Both the position numbers and the translations under genes were made by a program. Below the pieces are notes generated by a model. That model ran no database searches. It was not told the DNA's origin and saw nothing but the letters and a program-made list of their open reading frames with translations. DNA of 23,885 nt. Origin: Litorivicinus sp965656605 (GTDB lineage: Bacteria; Pseudomonadota; Gammaproteobacteria; Pseudomonadales; Litorivicinaceae). Below, in pieces: positions 6,217-14,791 of the stretch. Location: positions 1 through 23,885 of the forward strand of contig CBFHLC010000034.1 in NCBI GenBank assembly GCA_965656605.1. The letters are read 5' to 3'. Each line of letters opens with the position of its first letter. Position 1 is the first letter of the stretch.

Positions 6217-8055
6217 AAATCTGTTATCGCGGCCGCATTGGCCTTGGTAAGCATGCCCGCGTTTGCCGAAATTGATCCGATTGTGATTGTTGGAGACCGC
6301 AACGAGGTCATCGCCTCCAAAGCCGTCCAATCCATTCAAGTAGTCACTCGAGAACAAATAGATCAGTACGGTTATCAATCGGTTGCCGAAGCATTATCTT
6401 CGATTGCCTCGGTTAGCATTTCAGACACGCAAGGAAACGGGAATAACACACAGGCAGCAATTCGTGGCTTTTCCAACGACAGTTCCCAAAATGTTGCGAT
6501 CCTGATTGACGGTGTTGCGGTCGACTTCCTTACCAAAGAAGGTGGACGGCTCGACCTGATCAACATCGGCCAGGTTGAACGAATTGAGGTTATGAACGGC
6601 AGTGGCGGCGTTCTTTATGGCAACGGAGCAACAGCCGGCACGATCAACGTAGTGACCCGCAAAGGTACCCAATCGCACAACACTGTGAGAGCAACAGCCG
6701 GTAGCTTTGGCCTAGGGCAAATTGAATTAACCGGAGCTGTCGTCGACAGCGAAGCTCGGGTTTTGAACTATTCCATCAGCACTCTTACTCGGGATGGATA
6801 TCGTTATTTCACCGAGACTAAACGAGATAAAGCCAATCTTTCATTTGAAACCGGTATCGGCAGCCTATCATCGACCACTCGATTAAATGGCAGTAAAGAA
6901 AGACGAAATACTCAGGGAGCAACTGAGCTTTCGAATATTCTCGCGGACCGTCGGAGTGGAGGGGCCAAGGACATTTATGTCTACGATCGGCTGGGTCTAA
7001 CCCAAACGTTTGCCTTGGATTCAGGATACGGAGTCAGCTCATTGGTTTTGGCCCATCAAACGAGTGACCAATTTACCAAAGCTGAAACTTACACTAGTAC
7101 AAACGACACAGAACGTGACGATCTGAAATTGAGTCATCAGATAACCAGTGCGGACTACGACTTGTTAATTGGAGCTGAAAAAAGCCGCAGTGTTTACGAG
7201 TATTACGGAGAAAAACGTTCTGACACAAAGGCTGGTTTTCTTCGCGGCACATATTTCTTGGAAAACTCGCGCTTTACTGCTGGAGCAAGATCCGAGCAAA
7301 CCAAAATGAAGAAAAATGGCGACCGAACTTTTTCAAATTCGGCCTATGAATTGGGTGTAGTCAACGATCTTTCTGAGCACTGGACCGTAAAGGCCCGAAT
7401 CGATACGCAGTTTCGAACACCGACCTTAGACGAGTACGAACGAACCGCCGTAACGGACCAAACAGGTGCAAGCTTCGAACTAGGCGCCGTTTTTAAGTCT
7501 CAGAAATGGCTGGTGGATCTTTCGGCTTTTCGAATTGAGTTGAAAGATGAAATCTCATACACCTATAACCCCGGATCGAGATTTTGGGATGTTGTAAATA
7601 TTGATACCAGTGACAGAGCAGGCGCTCAAGCTTCGCTCAGACACACTCCTCATGCCGGGCTTAGCTACGATGTAAGCGTCAATTTACTAGAAACCAAATT
7701 CAGTGATGGCGAGGTAGATGGAAATAACATTCCGATGTCACCTGAGTCCACTTTAGCTTTTGGCATAACACGACAGCTTTCCGACGCTGTGAGCATGAAT
7801 GTACGTGTTCGTTATGAGTCAGAAAAGTCGCTGTACGATGACTATGGGAATCTGAACGCGCCAATAGATGAGTTTGTTGAAGTTGACATCGGCGGAGCAT
7901 ACGCCCTGACCGACGCGACATCTCTACGGCTATCGGCTAGAAACGTTTTTGATAATGAGCGCTATTCATATGGAGTAGCCGGCGAAGCTGGAGCTCCTGC
8001 TTACGTACCCAACGAAGGCCGAGACATGCGCGCGACGCTAACTCACACCTTCTAA
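6211..8055 (+). CDS. btuB: BtuB-type TonB-dependent outer-membrane cobalamin receptor
   Basis: 614 residues from the ATG at 6211, which has GGAG at 6201–6204; an earlier in-frame start lies within the regulatory hairpin. The signal peptide is residues 1–19 (to PAFA). A TonB-box-like DPIVIVG follows directly. The plug domain carries QSIQVVTREQI, IRGF, VAILIDGVAV and the hallmark VERIEVMNGSGGVLYGNGATAGTINVVTRKG (about 122–151). A 22-strand-type barrel follows, ending in a C-terminal Phe typical of outer-membrane proteins. Length equals E. coli BtuB (614). The riboswitch upstream and btuF/btuCD around it support B12 as substrate. The gene is visibly AT-richer than its neighbours: 25 G+C in each of 7081–7140 and 7201–7260 (42%), against 36 of 60 at 5401–5460. 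Its stop overlaps btuD tail-to-tail by three bases. Confidence 0.93.
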   Translation: MNKSVIAAALALVSMPAFAEIDPIVIVGDRNEVIASKAVQSIQVVTREQIDQYGYQSVAEALSSIASVSISDTQGNGNNTQAAIRGFSNDSSQNVAILIDGVAVDFLTKEGGRLDLINIGQVERIEVMNGSGGVLYGNGATAGTINVVTRKGTQSHNTVRATAGSFGLGQIELTGAVVDSEARVLNYSISTLTRDGYRYFTETKRDKANLSFETGIGSLSSTTRLNGSKERRNTQGATELSNILADRRSGGAKDIYVYDRLGLTQTFALDSGYGVSSLVLAHQTSDQFTKAETYTSTNDTERDDLKLSHQITSADYDLLIGAEKSRSVYEYYGEKRSDTKAGFLRGTYFLENSRFTAGARSEQTKMKKNGDRTFSNSAYELGVVNDLSEHWTVKARIDTQFRTPTLDEYERTAVTDQTGASFELGAVFKSQKWLVDLSAFRIELKDEISYTYNPGSRFWDVVNIDTSDRAGAQASLRHTPHAGLSYDVSVNLLETKFSDGEVDGNNIPMSPESTLAFGITRQLSDAVSMNVRVRYESEKSLYDDYGNLNAPIDEFVEVDIGGAYALTDATSLRLSARNVFDNERYSYGVAGEAGAPAYVPNEGRDMRATLTHTF

Positions 8056-8786
8056 ACCGCCAACCACCGCCCATCCACCTTTCGATAAGGATGGGCATAC
8101 AGCTGGCTCAGGGTCTCCTGAGTCAATTGTTCTTGGGCACTGTCCCAGCTCCATTCAGAATCCCCCAGCACCAACACCTGATCAGCTAATTGAGCCGCCC
8201 AATCAGGATCGTGCGCCACCATCAAGACGCTCCCGCCCTGCTGGCAATGCTGGCGAATCAGCTGCGGTAGTGTGTCCCAAATATGACCGGGATCTAGGTG
8301 CTCGCAGGGCTCATCCATCAGCCACAGCGTGGCTTGCTGACAATACAAAGCAGCCAGTCGTAAACGCTGCCATTCCCCGCCAGACAGCGACTGGATGGAT
8401 TGATTGGTTTTGTGCGACAGAGCTAGTTTTGCAATCGCCTGATCCGCCATTTCGCGATCAGCCGGGCCGAAGTCTTCGTACCAACTCAACCATGGGTTGC
8501 GTGCGGACAACACATATTGTTGGCAGGTCATGGGGAACACCCGGGATTCTTCCTGCGCCAAGTAACCACGAATCAACGCCGAGCGTCGATCCAGCCTCAA
8601 CGGATGATCCTCAAAACTTGCCGAGCCGCTTTGCTTTGGATTCAGTCCCGCCAAGGTTTTAAGAAGCCAGCTTTTGCCTGCGCCGTTACGACCCAACACC
8701 ACACCAACTTGCCCAGGTTGCAGAACGCCCGAGATTGAATTGGGTTGACCGATACATTGGGTCAGTAACGAATCAACGTGCAGCAT
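8052..8786 (-). CDS. btuD: BtuD-like ATPase of the vitamin B12 ABC importer
   Basis: 244 residues from the ATG at 8786, with AGGG eight bases upstream. It is the cytoplasmic ATPase pairing with BtuC. Motifs are Walker A GRNGAGKS (about 33–40), a Q-loop in YLAQEES, signature LSGGEWQRLRLAALY, Walker B LWLMDEP, D-loop EHLDPG and switch His VAHD. The compact size and the SGGEWQR variant fit BtuD/FecE-type ATPases. It overlaps the upstream btuC by 14 bases, so the two are translationally coupled. Its stop codon shares bases with the convergent btuB stop. No riboswitch precedes this operon in the window. Confidence 0.9.
   Translation of the reverse strand: MLHVDSLLTQCIGQPNSISGVLQPGQVGVVLGRNGAGKSWLLKTLAGLNPKQSGSASFEDHPLRLDRRSALIRGYLAQEESRVFPMTCQQYVLSARNPWLSWYEDFGPADREMADQAIAKLALSHKTNQSIQSLSGGEWQRLRLAALYCQQATLWLMDEPCEHLDPGHIWDTLPQLIRQHCQQGGSVLMVAHDPDWAAQLADQVLVLGDSEWSWDSAQEQLTQETLSQLYAHPYRKVDGRWLAV
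8069..8096. terminator. Inverted repeat at the btuB/btuD convergent end
   Basis: GCCCATCC at 8069–8076 and GGATGGGC at 8089–8096 form a perfect 8-base stem with a 12-base loop, beginning 13 bases after the btuB stop. It lies inside the btuD C-terminal codons. No T-run follows in the btuB direction (ATACAG), so it would be a weak or Rho-assisted 3' end signal, or an RNA-stability hairpin, rather than a classical intrinsic terminator. Confidence 0.35.
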
Positions 8787-9699
8787 AGGTTCGCCCTAAC
8801 AACACCAACAACGCCGGGATGCCGATGACGGCCATGACAACCCCGGCCGGCAACTGAATCGGATCAAAGACCCAGCGACCCAGCCAGTCAGCCCATAACA
8901 GCAAGCCAGCACCGGCGATGGCACACAGCGGCAGCCATGCGCGATGCGAAGCCGACGGCGCTAGCATTCGAATGGCATGGGGCACGACCAAACCCACAAA
9001 ACCAATGGGGCCAGCAATCGACACCGCCACCGCCGCTAACACACTGGCCAATAGCAATAAGCCCGGACGCAACCACGCCAGATTCAAACCCAGGGTTGCA
9101 GCTACGTCAGCACCCCGGTTTAGCGTATCCAACACTCGAGCCAGCCGCGCCGCACCAAGCACGGCTACCCCCCAGACCACTAGCCACAGGGGCGAGATGC
9201 GAGCACCTGCAAAGTCTCCCATCAACCACACCAACGAGGCCTGACTGCGCAGCGGATCAGCCAGCGTCAAAATCAGACTGCCCATGGCACCCGCCGCGGC
9301 ACTGATCAAGACTCCGGTCAATAACAGCCGAATCGGATCTGCCCGCCCCGCTCGGGTCAGCAACAGCAACAAACCTAGACTAATCAACGCCCCCATAAGG
9401 GCCAAAGGCGAGCGCAAATGACTGGCCAGCCCGACGGCGGCGCCGCCCATGACAGCCACAGACGCGCCACCGGATAGCCCTAGGATGTAGGGCTCAGCCA
9501 GCGGATTTCGCAACAGCACTTGAAGTAACAGGCCACAAACCGCCAGCATCGAGCCCACCAAAGCGGCAGCCATCGCGCGGGGAATACGGAGGGATTCAAT
9601 AATGCGCCAATCCAGATCTTGGGTTGGCCAATGAAGATTAAAAATTGATACAGCAAACCCTGCCAGCATCAGCGCCAGCAGGGTTGCCCATAAGCGCAC
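8773..9699 (-). CDS. btuC: BtuC-like FecCD-family permease for vitamin B12
   Basis: 308 residues from a GTG at 9699, the only early start in a sensible place. It is a highly hydrophobic protein of the FecCD/BtuC family with about nine to ten membrane segments. Family hallmarks are RIPRAMAAALVGSMLAVCG, LLRNPLAEPYILGLSGGAS (about 62–80), the cytoplasmic-loop segment GPIGFVGLVVPHAIRML that contacts the ATPase, and a final helix rich in V/I/L. Family length is about 320–330, so it is slightly short. It follows folD by six bases and overlaps btuD by 14. B12 is inferred from the linked btuB, btuF and riboswitch; on sequence alone a siderophore permease could not be excluded. Confidence 0.88.
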   Translation of the reverse strand: MRLWATLLALMLAGFAVSIFNLHWPTQDLDWRIIESLRIPRAMAAALVGSMLAVCGLLLQVLLRNPLAEPYILGLSGGASVAVMGGAAVGLASHLRSPLALMGALISLGLLLLLTRAGRADPIRLLLTGVLISAAAGAMGSLILTLADPLRSQASLVWLMGDFAGARISPLWLVVWGVAVLGAARLARVLDTLNRGADVAATLGLNLAWLRPGLLLLASVLAAVAVSIAGPIGFVGLVVPHAIRMLAPSASHRAWLPLCAIAGAGLLLWADWLGRWVFDPIQLPAGVVMAVIGIPALLVLLGRTYAAR

Positions 9700-9705
9700 G
9701 GGGAG

Positions 9706-10560
9706 TTAGCCCTGCGCCAGCTGCGCAGCACGCAGCGTATTGGTCAGCAAGCAGGCGATGGTCATGGGCCCGACACCGCCGGGAACAGGCGTCACTGCGC
9801 CTGCCACTTCAACCACATCGCGAGCCACGTCGCCGCCCAGCTTGCCGTCATCTAAACGGTTGATGCCGACATCAATCACGGTCGCGCCGGGCTTGATCCA
9901 GTCCTTTTCAACCATAAACGGACGGCCAACCGCAGCAACCAGAATATCAGCGCTTTGGCAGACTTCTTTCAGGTTCGCGGTGCGCGAGTGCGCCATGACC
10001 ACCGTGGCGTTCATTTTTTGCAGCAACGCACTGATCGGCTTGCCGACAATGTTAGAGCGGCCCAAGACCACTGCCGTGAGACCGCTTAGGTCGTCACCTA
10101 AAACATCAGCCACTAAGTAACTACAGCCCAAGGGCGTACAGGGAACCAAGGCTTCGGCACCGGTCCACAAGGCGCCCACGTTAACCGGGTGAAATCCATC
10201 AACGTCTTTGGCCGGATCAATGCGATCCAAAATAGCATCGCTGTCCATACCGGCCGGCAAGGGCAGCTGAACCAATATTCCGTGGACATTGGAGTCCGCG
10301 TTTAGCTTATCGATCAGCGCTTCCAGCTCGCTTTGGGACGTGGTGTCGGGCAGGCGATACTCAAAGCTGTTCATTCCCGCTTCTTTGGTTTGTCGCACCT
10401 TGCTGCCTACATACACCTGACTGGCGGGATCTTCGCCCACCAAAACAACCGCCAATCCGGGCGTGATCGAAGTCTTGGCCACAAATTCTGTGACTTCAGT
10501 TTTTAGGGAATCACGCATTCCCTGCGCAAAAGCTTTACCGTCAATGGTCTTTGCAGACAT
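9706..10560 (-). CDS. folD: FolD, methylenetetrahydrofolate dehydrogenase/cyclohydrolase
   Basis: 284 residues, the normal FolD length. The enzyme interconverts 5,10-methylene-THF and 10-formyl-THF with NADP, supplying one-carbon units for purines, methionine and initiator formyl-Met. The catalytic Tyr50 and Lys54 are seen in YVGSKVR. Other conserved blocks are GILVQLPLP, KDVDGFHPVNVG, PCTPLG, the dinucleotide-binding VVLGRSNIVGKP and the near-C-terminal TPVPGGVGPMT. The ATG at 10560 has AGGACG about nine bases before it. It begins three bases after the stop of the CoA-binding gene and is followed six bases later by btuC. Linking a folate enzyme to B12 import is metabolically sensible, since methionine synthase uses both, but this is inference. 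Confidence 0.96.
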   Translation of the reverse strand: MSAKTIDGKAFAQGMRDSLKTEVTEFVAKTSITPGLAVVLVGEDPASQVYVGSKVRQTKEAGMNSFEYRLPDTTSQSELEALIDKLNADSNVHGILVQLPLPAGMDSDAILDRIDPAKDVDGFHPVNVGALWTGAEALVPCTPLGCSYLVADVLGDDLSGLTAVVLGRSNIVGKPISALLQKMNATVVMAHSRTANLKEVCQSADILVAAVGRPFMVEKDWIKPGATVIDVGINRLDDGKLGGDVARDVVEVAGAVTPVPGGVGPMTIACLLTNTLRAAQLAQG

Positions 10561-10563
10561 GTT

Positions 10564-10983
10564 TTATCGTCCTAGTCGATTCAATTCGATGGCCGGGCAG
10601 CGGTCCATCACCACATCAAGCCCAGCCGACTCCGCTCGTTTTGCAACGGCCTCGTCAATAATTTCTAGTTGACCCCAGATCCCTCCTGCCTTGATGGCAA
10701 GGCACTGATCCAAGGTGTCAGGCAAGTGCTCAACTGCGCGGAACACATCGACCCAATCAATGGGACCCTGCGCTAGGACTGCGTCGGCTAGGGTGGCGTA
10801 GACCGGCCGCCCGAACAGCTCATCTGGCGCAACGCTTGGATTTACCAGTGTTACTCGTAAATCCGCATCGATCAGCCGCTGGGCAACCCGGTAACTGGCC
10901 CGGTGGGGCTTCCAAGAAACACCCAGCACCGCCACATGAGTGCCCGGCTGCAGCAGCCGATCAATCAGTGCCACGTCGTTCAT
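10564..10983 (-). CDS. CoA-binding domain protein (YccU family)
   Basis: 139 residues consisting of a single Rossmann-like CoA-binding domain. The N-terminal beta–alpha–beta carries VAVLGVSWKPHRASYRVAQRLIDADLRVTLVNP (about 17–49), followed by LFGRPVYATLADA, IDWVDVFRAVEHLP and a C-terminal DRCPAIELNRL, as in YccU-like proteins. Homologues bind CoA or related nucleotides, and their physiological role is unsettled. The ATG overlaps the dcd stop by one base (TGATG), so translation is probably coupled. It is followed three bases later by folD. Confidence 0.85.
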   Translation of the reverse strand: MNDVALIDRLLQPGTHVAVLGVSWKPHRASYRVAQRLIDADLRVTLVNPSVAPDELFGRPVYATLADAVLAQGPIDWVDVFRAVEHLPDTLDQCLAIKAGGIWGQLEIIDEAVAKRAESAGLDVVMDRCPAIELNRLGR

Positions 10984-11549
10984 CAGGTACGCGGCAGTGT
11001 GACGCCGGTCTGGCCTTGGTATTTACCACCACGGTCTTTGTAAGTGGTCTCGCATCGCTCGTCTGACTGGAAAAACAGCATTTGCGCGACGCCTTCACCG
11101 GCGTAGATCTTGGCCGGCAGTGTCGTCGTGTTACTGAACTCCAAGGTCACATGGCCTTCCCATTCAGGCTCCAGCGGCGTCACGTTGACGATGATGCCGC
11201 AACGGGCATAGGTGCTCTTGCCCAGACAGACCGTCAGCACGTCTTCAGGGATTCGGAAGTACTCCACGGTCCGAGCCAGCGCAAAACTGTTGGGGGGGAT
11301 GATGCAGTACTCGCCTTTCACATCGACAAAGCTATTCTCGTCGAATGCCTTAGGGTCGACCGTTGCACTGTGGATGTTAGTAAACACTTTGAACTCGTCA
11401 GCACAACGCACATCGTAGCCGTAGCTTGACGTGCCGTAGCTGATCAGCTTTTTATCCCCGTCGTAACGAACCTGACCGGGCTCAAATGGCTCGATCATGC
11501 CGTGGTTTTCAGACATTTCGCGGATCCAGCGATCCGATTTAATACTCAT
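10983..11549 (-). CDS. dcd: dCTP deaminase
   Basis: 188 residues. The enzyme deaminates dCTP to dUTP, which feeds dTTP synthesis after dUTPase. Visible motifs are SYGTSSYGYDVRCA (about 37–50), FTNIHSATVDPKAFDE, CIIPPNSFALARTVEYFRIP and the active-site block GKSTYARCGIIVNVTPLEPEWEGHVTLEFSNTT, with Ser112, Arg116 and the catalytic Glu137. Length and sequence match the Pseudomonas-type Dcd (188) rather than E. coli (193). The C-terminal lid GGKYQGQTGVTLP is intact. The gene begins three bases after the apbC stop in the same operon, an arrangement I recall also from Pseudomonas. Confidence 0.96.
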   Translation of the reverse strand: MSIKSDRWIREMSENHGMIEPFEPGQVRYDGDKKLISYGTSSYGYDVRCADEFKVFTNIHSATVDPKAFDENSFVDVKGEYCIIPPNSFALARTVEYFRIPEDVLTVCLGKSTYARCGIIVNVTPLEPEWEGHVTLEFSNTTTLPAKIYAGEGVAQMLFFQSDERCETTYKDRGGKYQGQTGVTLPRT

Positions 11550-11552
11550 GAA

Positions 11553-12641
11553 TTAATCATCCGTTACTACAAGTTTCGGGCCGCGTGCGCCCATCTCACT
11601 GGCCTTGGCCAGCAGTGCACCGACCTGGCGCGCAATATCTCTGTATAACCAGGCATGTTCGCCGTCAGGCTCACTGACCACCGTCGGTTTACCGCCGTCA
11701 GCACGCTCACGGATCGCCAACGACAGCGGCATTTGACCCAACAGCTGGGTTTTGTATTCGTCCGCAATCGACTCGCCACCGCCGGTACCGAACAGGGCCT
11801 CGGCATGTCCGCACTTTGAGCACACATGAATCGACATATTTTCAACCACACCGAGCACGGGCACTTCGACCTTTCGGAACATCTCGATGCCCTTTCGTGC
11901 ATCCAACAGCGCGATGTCCTGAGGGGTAGTCACAATCACTGCACCCGACAAAGGTGCTCGCTGCGATAGCGTCAGCTGTGCGTCACCGGTGCCTGGTGGC
12001 ATGTCGACCAGCAGATAATCCAATTCGTCCCAACGGGTCTGCATCAGCAGCTGCTGAACCGCGCCGGCCACCATCGGACCACGCCACGCCATGGGCGTAT
12101 TCTCGTCGGCCAGCAACCCCATCGAATTCAGCTGCAAGCCCTGTACAATGACGGGCTCGAACAATTTTCCGTCGATTGACTTGGGCCGCGTGCCTGCAGG
12201 CACACCCAGCATCATGGGCTGCGAGGGTCCGTAAATATCCGCATCCATCACGCCCACTCGGGCACCTTCGGCAGCCAATGCCAACGCCAGGTTCGCGCAG
12301 GTGGTGCTTTTTCCAACGCCACCCTTGCCGCTGGCTACCGCAATCACGTGTTTCACGCCCGGGATCGCAGACTTATCGTCCGGTAACACCGGCGCTTTGA
12401 CGTCATGTTTGACTCGAATACGTGCCTTACCGACACCGGGAAGTTTGGATAGTTCGGGTTCTAGGTTATTCGCCAGCCCAGCCATCATGCCGTACAGGGG
12501 ATAGGGAAAGGTCAGGCGCACCGTCAACGCACGGTCGCTTAAATCGACCGCCTGCAGGTATTCGCTGATTGGGGTTTCCAGATACGGATCGTTGTATTCC
12601 GCCAATATCCGTTTCACTGCACCTAGCAGATCGTCGTTCAT
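11553..12641 (-). CDS. apbC: ApbC/Mrp iron–sulfur carrier P-loop ATPase
   Basis: 362 residues from the ATG at 12641. The frame is open further upstream, but GAGGAGGGAAGG directly before this ATG is the strongest ribosome site in the window and the length then equals the family's. Mrp/ApbC proteins carry and transfer [4Fe-4S] clusters to target apoproteins. Residues 1–85 are a MIP18/DUF59-like domain, and the deviant Walker A GKGGVGKST begins at 105. DADIYGPSQPMMLG and LLVDMPPGTGD are the switch segments. C274-S-K-C277 (ENMSIHVCSKCGH) is the cluster-ligating CxxC. It heads the six-gene minus-strand unit apbC–dcd–CoA-binding–folD–btuC–btuD and is divergent from metG with 93 bases between. Confidence 0.95.
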   Translation of the reverse strand: MNDDLLGAVKRILAEYNDPYLETPISEYLQAVDLSDRALTVRLTFPYPLYGMMAGLANNLEPELSKLPGVGKARIRVKHDVKAPVLPDDKSAIPGVKHVIAVASGKGGVGKSTTCANLALALAAEGARVGVMDADIYGPSQPMMLGVPAGTRPKSIDGKLFEPVIVQGLQLNSMGLLADENTPMAWRGPMVAGAVQQLLMQTRWDELDYLLVDMPPGTGDAQLTLSQRAPLSGAVIVTTPQDIALLDARKGIEMFRKVEVPVLGVVENMSIHVCSKCGHAEALFGTGGGESIADEYKTQLLGQMPLSLAIRERADGGKPTVVSEPDGEHAWLYRDIARQVGALLAKASEMGARGPKLVVTDD

Positions 12642-12734
12642 GCCTTCCCTCCTCGTGGCGCGGCAGATTATCATGTAGCGGAATGACCCGCGATATCTCG
12701 TGTCGGTTAGTTTTTTATCCAAAAAGGAAAATGC

Positions 12735-14732
12735 ATGTCCCGCGACATTCTGGTTACCAGCGCCCTACCCTATGCCAACGGGCAGATCCACCTGGGTCAT
12801 CTGCTGGAATATATCCAGACGGATATCTGGGTTCGATTCCAGAAAAGTCGAGGTCATAACTGCACCTACGTCTGCGCATCGGATGCCCACGGCACTGCGA
12901 TTATGCTGAAGGCACAAAACGAAGGCGTCACACCCGAGGCTCTGATCGAGCAGGTCAAGGCCGAGCACGAACGGGATTTCGCAGCCTTCGGCGTGAACTT
13001 TGATCACTTCCACTCAACCCACTCCGAGGAGAACCGGGTATTGAGTGAGCTCATTTACGAGCGTTGTCGCGATAACGGCGCTATTACGCGCAAGACAATC
13101 CAACAATTATTCGACACCGAAAAACAGCTGTTTTTAGCCGACCGATACGTCAAAGGCGAGTGTCCCAAATGCGGCGTTCAGGACCAGTACGGCGACAACT
13201 GCGAGGGCTGCTCTGCCACGTATGAAGCGTACGAGCTAAAAAACCCGATCAGCACGCTCAGCGGAACCGCACCAGTCTTGAAGGACAGCGAACACCTGTT
13301 TTTCGATCTACCCCAGTTCCAATCGTTCTTGCAGGAATGGACCACCTCAGGCCGCTTGCAGCCGCAGGTAGCCAACAAGTTGGCGGAGTGGCTAGAGTCC
13401 GGATTGATGCCATGGGATATCAGTCGCGATGCGCCTTACTTTGGTTTTGAGATTCCTGATGCGCCGGGCAAGTTTTTCTATGTGTGGCTGGACGCACCGA
13501 TCGGCTATTTAGCCAGCTTCCGGGCCTACTGCGATAAGACCGGCATGGACTTCGATCATTACTGGAAGCCTGACAGCACCGCCGAGGTCTACCACTTTAT
13601 CGGCAAAGACATCGTCAACTTCCACTGCTTGTTCTGGCCCAGCATGCTGAGCTGTGCTGATATGCGCACCCCCAGCGGCGTCAACGTGCATGGTTTTGTC
13701 ACCGTCAACGGCGCAAAAATGTCGAAAAGCCGCGGCACCTTTATTCAAGGCTCGACCTACCTGAACCATTTGAACCCCGAATACTTGCGCTATTACTACG
13801 CCAGCAAACTCAACAGCCGAGTCGAAGATGCCGACCTGAACCTTGAAGATTTCGTGCAAAAAGTGAATAGCGATTTGGTCGGCAAGGTGGTCAACATTGC
13901 CAGCCGCAGCGCCGGATTCATCAACAAGCGCTTCGATGGAATGCTCGGCAGCGAAGATGCCAACCCAGCCTTGACTCAGCAGTTTGAACAGGCCGCTGAG
14001 TCCATTGCCGATCTGTATGAAAAGCGCGAATTTAGCGCCGCACAACGCGAGATCATGGCGCTGGCCGATGCCGCGAATGCGTGGATCGCCGAGGTACAGC
14101 CTTGGGTGATTGCCAAACAAGAAGGTCAAGACGCGCTGTTGCAGGCGACCTGCTCAACTGCGCTGAACCTGTTTAAAACCTTGATGGTCTATCTGCAGCC
14201 GGTTGTACCCGACTTGGCTGCGCGATCTGCTGAGTTTTTGCAGATTGACTCCCTGAACTGGGAGCAATCGCAGCAGCGTCTGGCTGGGCACGAGATTGGC
14301 CCGTTCAAGCCGCTATTGCAGCGGGTTGAAATGGACTCGGTCACAGCGATGATCGAGGAAGGCAAACAACCCGAGCCCGAGGTTGAGCCAGCCGAAGATG
14401 CGACTCCTGAGTGCACGATTGACGATTTCAGCAAGGTCGACATGCGGGTGGCGCGTATCGAGCAATGCGAATTTGTCGAAGGCGCCAAGAAGCTGCTAAA
14501 GCTGACGTTGAACGATGGCAGCGCTAAACCTCGCGTTGTGTTTAGCGGAATCCGCGGCCTGTACGAGCCGGATGCACTGGTGGGCCGCTTGTGCATTGCA
14601 CTGGTAAACCTAAAACCTCGCAAAATGAAATTTGGCCTATCCGAGGGCATGGTGTTGGCAGCAGGCGAAGGGAAGGAAGTATTTCTACTGGATGTCGACT
14701 CGCAAGCACAGCCGGGCATGCGCGTCAGCTAG
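12735..14732 (+). CDS. metG: Methionyl-tRNA synthetase
   Basis: 665 residues (E. coli 676). The enzyme charges tRNA-Met. The HIGH motif is HLGH (19–22) in NGQIHLGHLLEY. The zinc knuckle has two CxxC pairs (C143/C146, C156/C159) and KMSKS is at 328–332. An anticodon-binding helical domain follows, then an acidic Glu/Pro linker (about 540–560) and the C-terminal EMAP/Trbp111-type tRNA-binding domain starting DFSKVDMRVARIEQCE and ending at the stop, so the full-length dimeric form is present. AAGGA at 12724–12728 serves the ATG at 12735; an ATG at 12731 is out of frame. It is divergent from apbC. Confidence 0.98.
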   Translation: MSRDILVTSALPYANGQIHLGHLLEYIQTDIWVRFQKSRGHNCTYVCASDAHGTAIMLKAQNEGVTPEALIEQVKAEHERDFAAFGVNFDHFHSTHSEENRVLSELIYERCRDNGAITRKTIQQLFDTEKQLFLADRYVKGECPKCGVQDQYGDNCEGCSATYEAYELKNPISTLSGTAPVLKDSEHLFFDLPQFQSFLQEWTTSGRLQPQVANKLAEWLESGLMPWDISRDAPYFGFEIPDAPGKFFYVWLDAPIGYLASFRAYCDKTGMDFDHYWKPDSTAEVYHFIGKDIVNFHCLFWPSMLSCADMRTPSGVNVHGFVTVNGAKMSKSRGTFIQGSTYLNHLNPEYLRYYYASKLNSRVEDADLNLEDFVQKVNSDLVGKVVNIASRSAGFINKRFDGMLGSEDANPALTQQFEQAAESIADLYEKREFSAAQREIMALADAANAWIAEVQPWVIAKQEGQDALLQATCSTALNLFKTLMVYLQPVVPDLAARSAEFLQIDSLNWEQSQQRLAGHEIGPFKPLLQRVEMDSVTAMIEEGKQPEPEVEPAEDATPECTIDDFSKVDMRVARIEQCEFVEGAKKLLKLTLNDGSAKPRVVFSGIRGLYEPDALVGRLCIALVNLKPRKMKFGLSEGMVLAAGEGKEVFLLDVDSQAQPGMRVS

Positions 14733-14738
14733 TTCAAT

Positions 14739-14782
14739 CCTGTTGAAGTGAACGTGCTATCGTCGCTACTCAACTCAACAGG
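14739..14782 (+). promoter_or_regulatory. Inverted repeat overlapping the ribosome site of the hydrolase–OsmC gene
   Basis: CCTGTTGA (14739–14746) and TCAACAGG (14775–14782) form a perfect 8-base inverted repeat with a 28-base loop between metG and the next gene. The right arm overlaps the start of the presumed Shine-Dalgarno (AGGGTG, 14780–14785). It could hide the ribosome site in a metG read-through transcript, or be a protein-binding site; no T-run supports a terminator. Confidence 0.3.
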
Positions 14783-14791
14783 GTGCTTTAC

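Noticed and set aside
9700..9760. Second cobalamin riboswitch before btuC
   Set aside because: Only five or six bases separate folD and btuC and no B12-box motifs are found on the minus strand there.
12642..12734. Promoters in the apbC/metG divergent gap
   Set aside because: GATAAT-like and TTTTAT-like elements exist, but no -35 at 16–18 bases matches more than three or four positions; too weak to assign.
13509..14129. 206-codon minus-strand open frame inside metG
   Set aside because: It is antisense to a complete, conserved methionyl-tRNA synthetase, with no ribosome site or recognisable domain.
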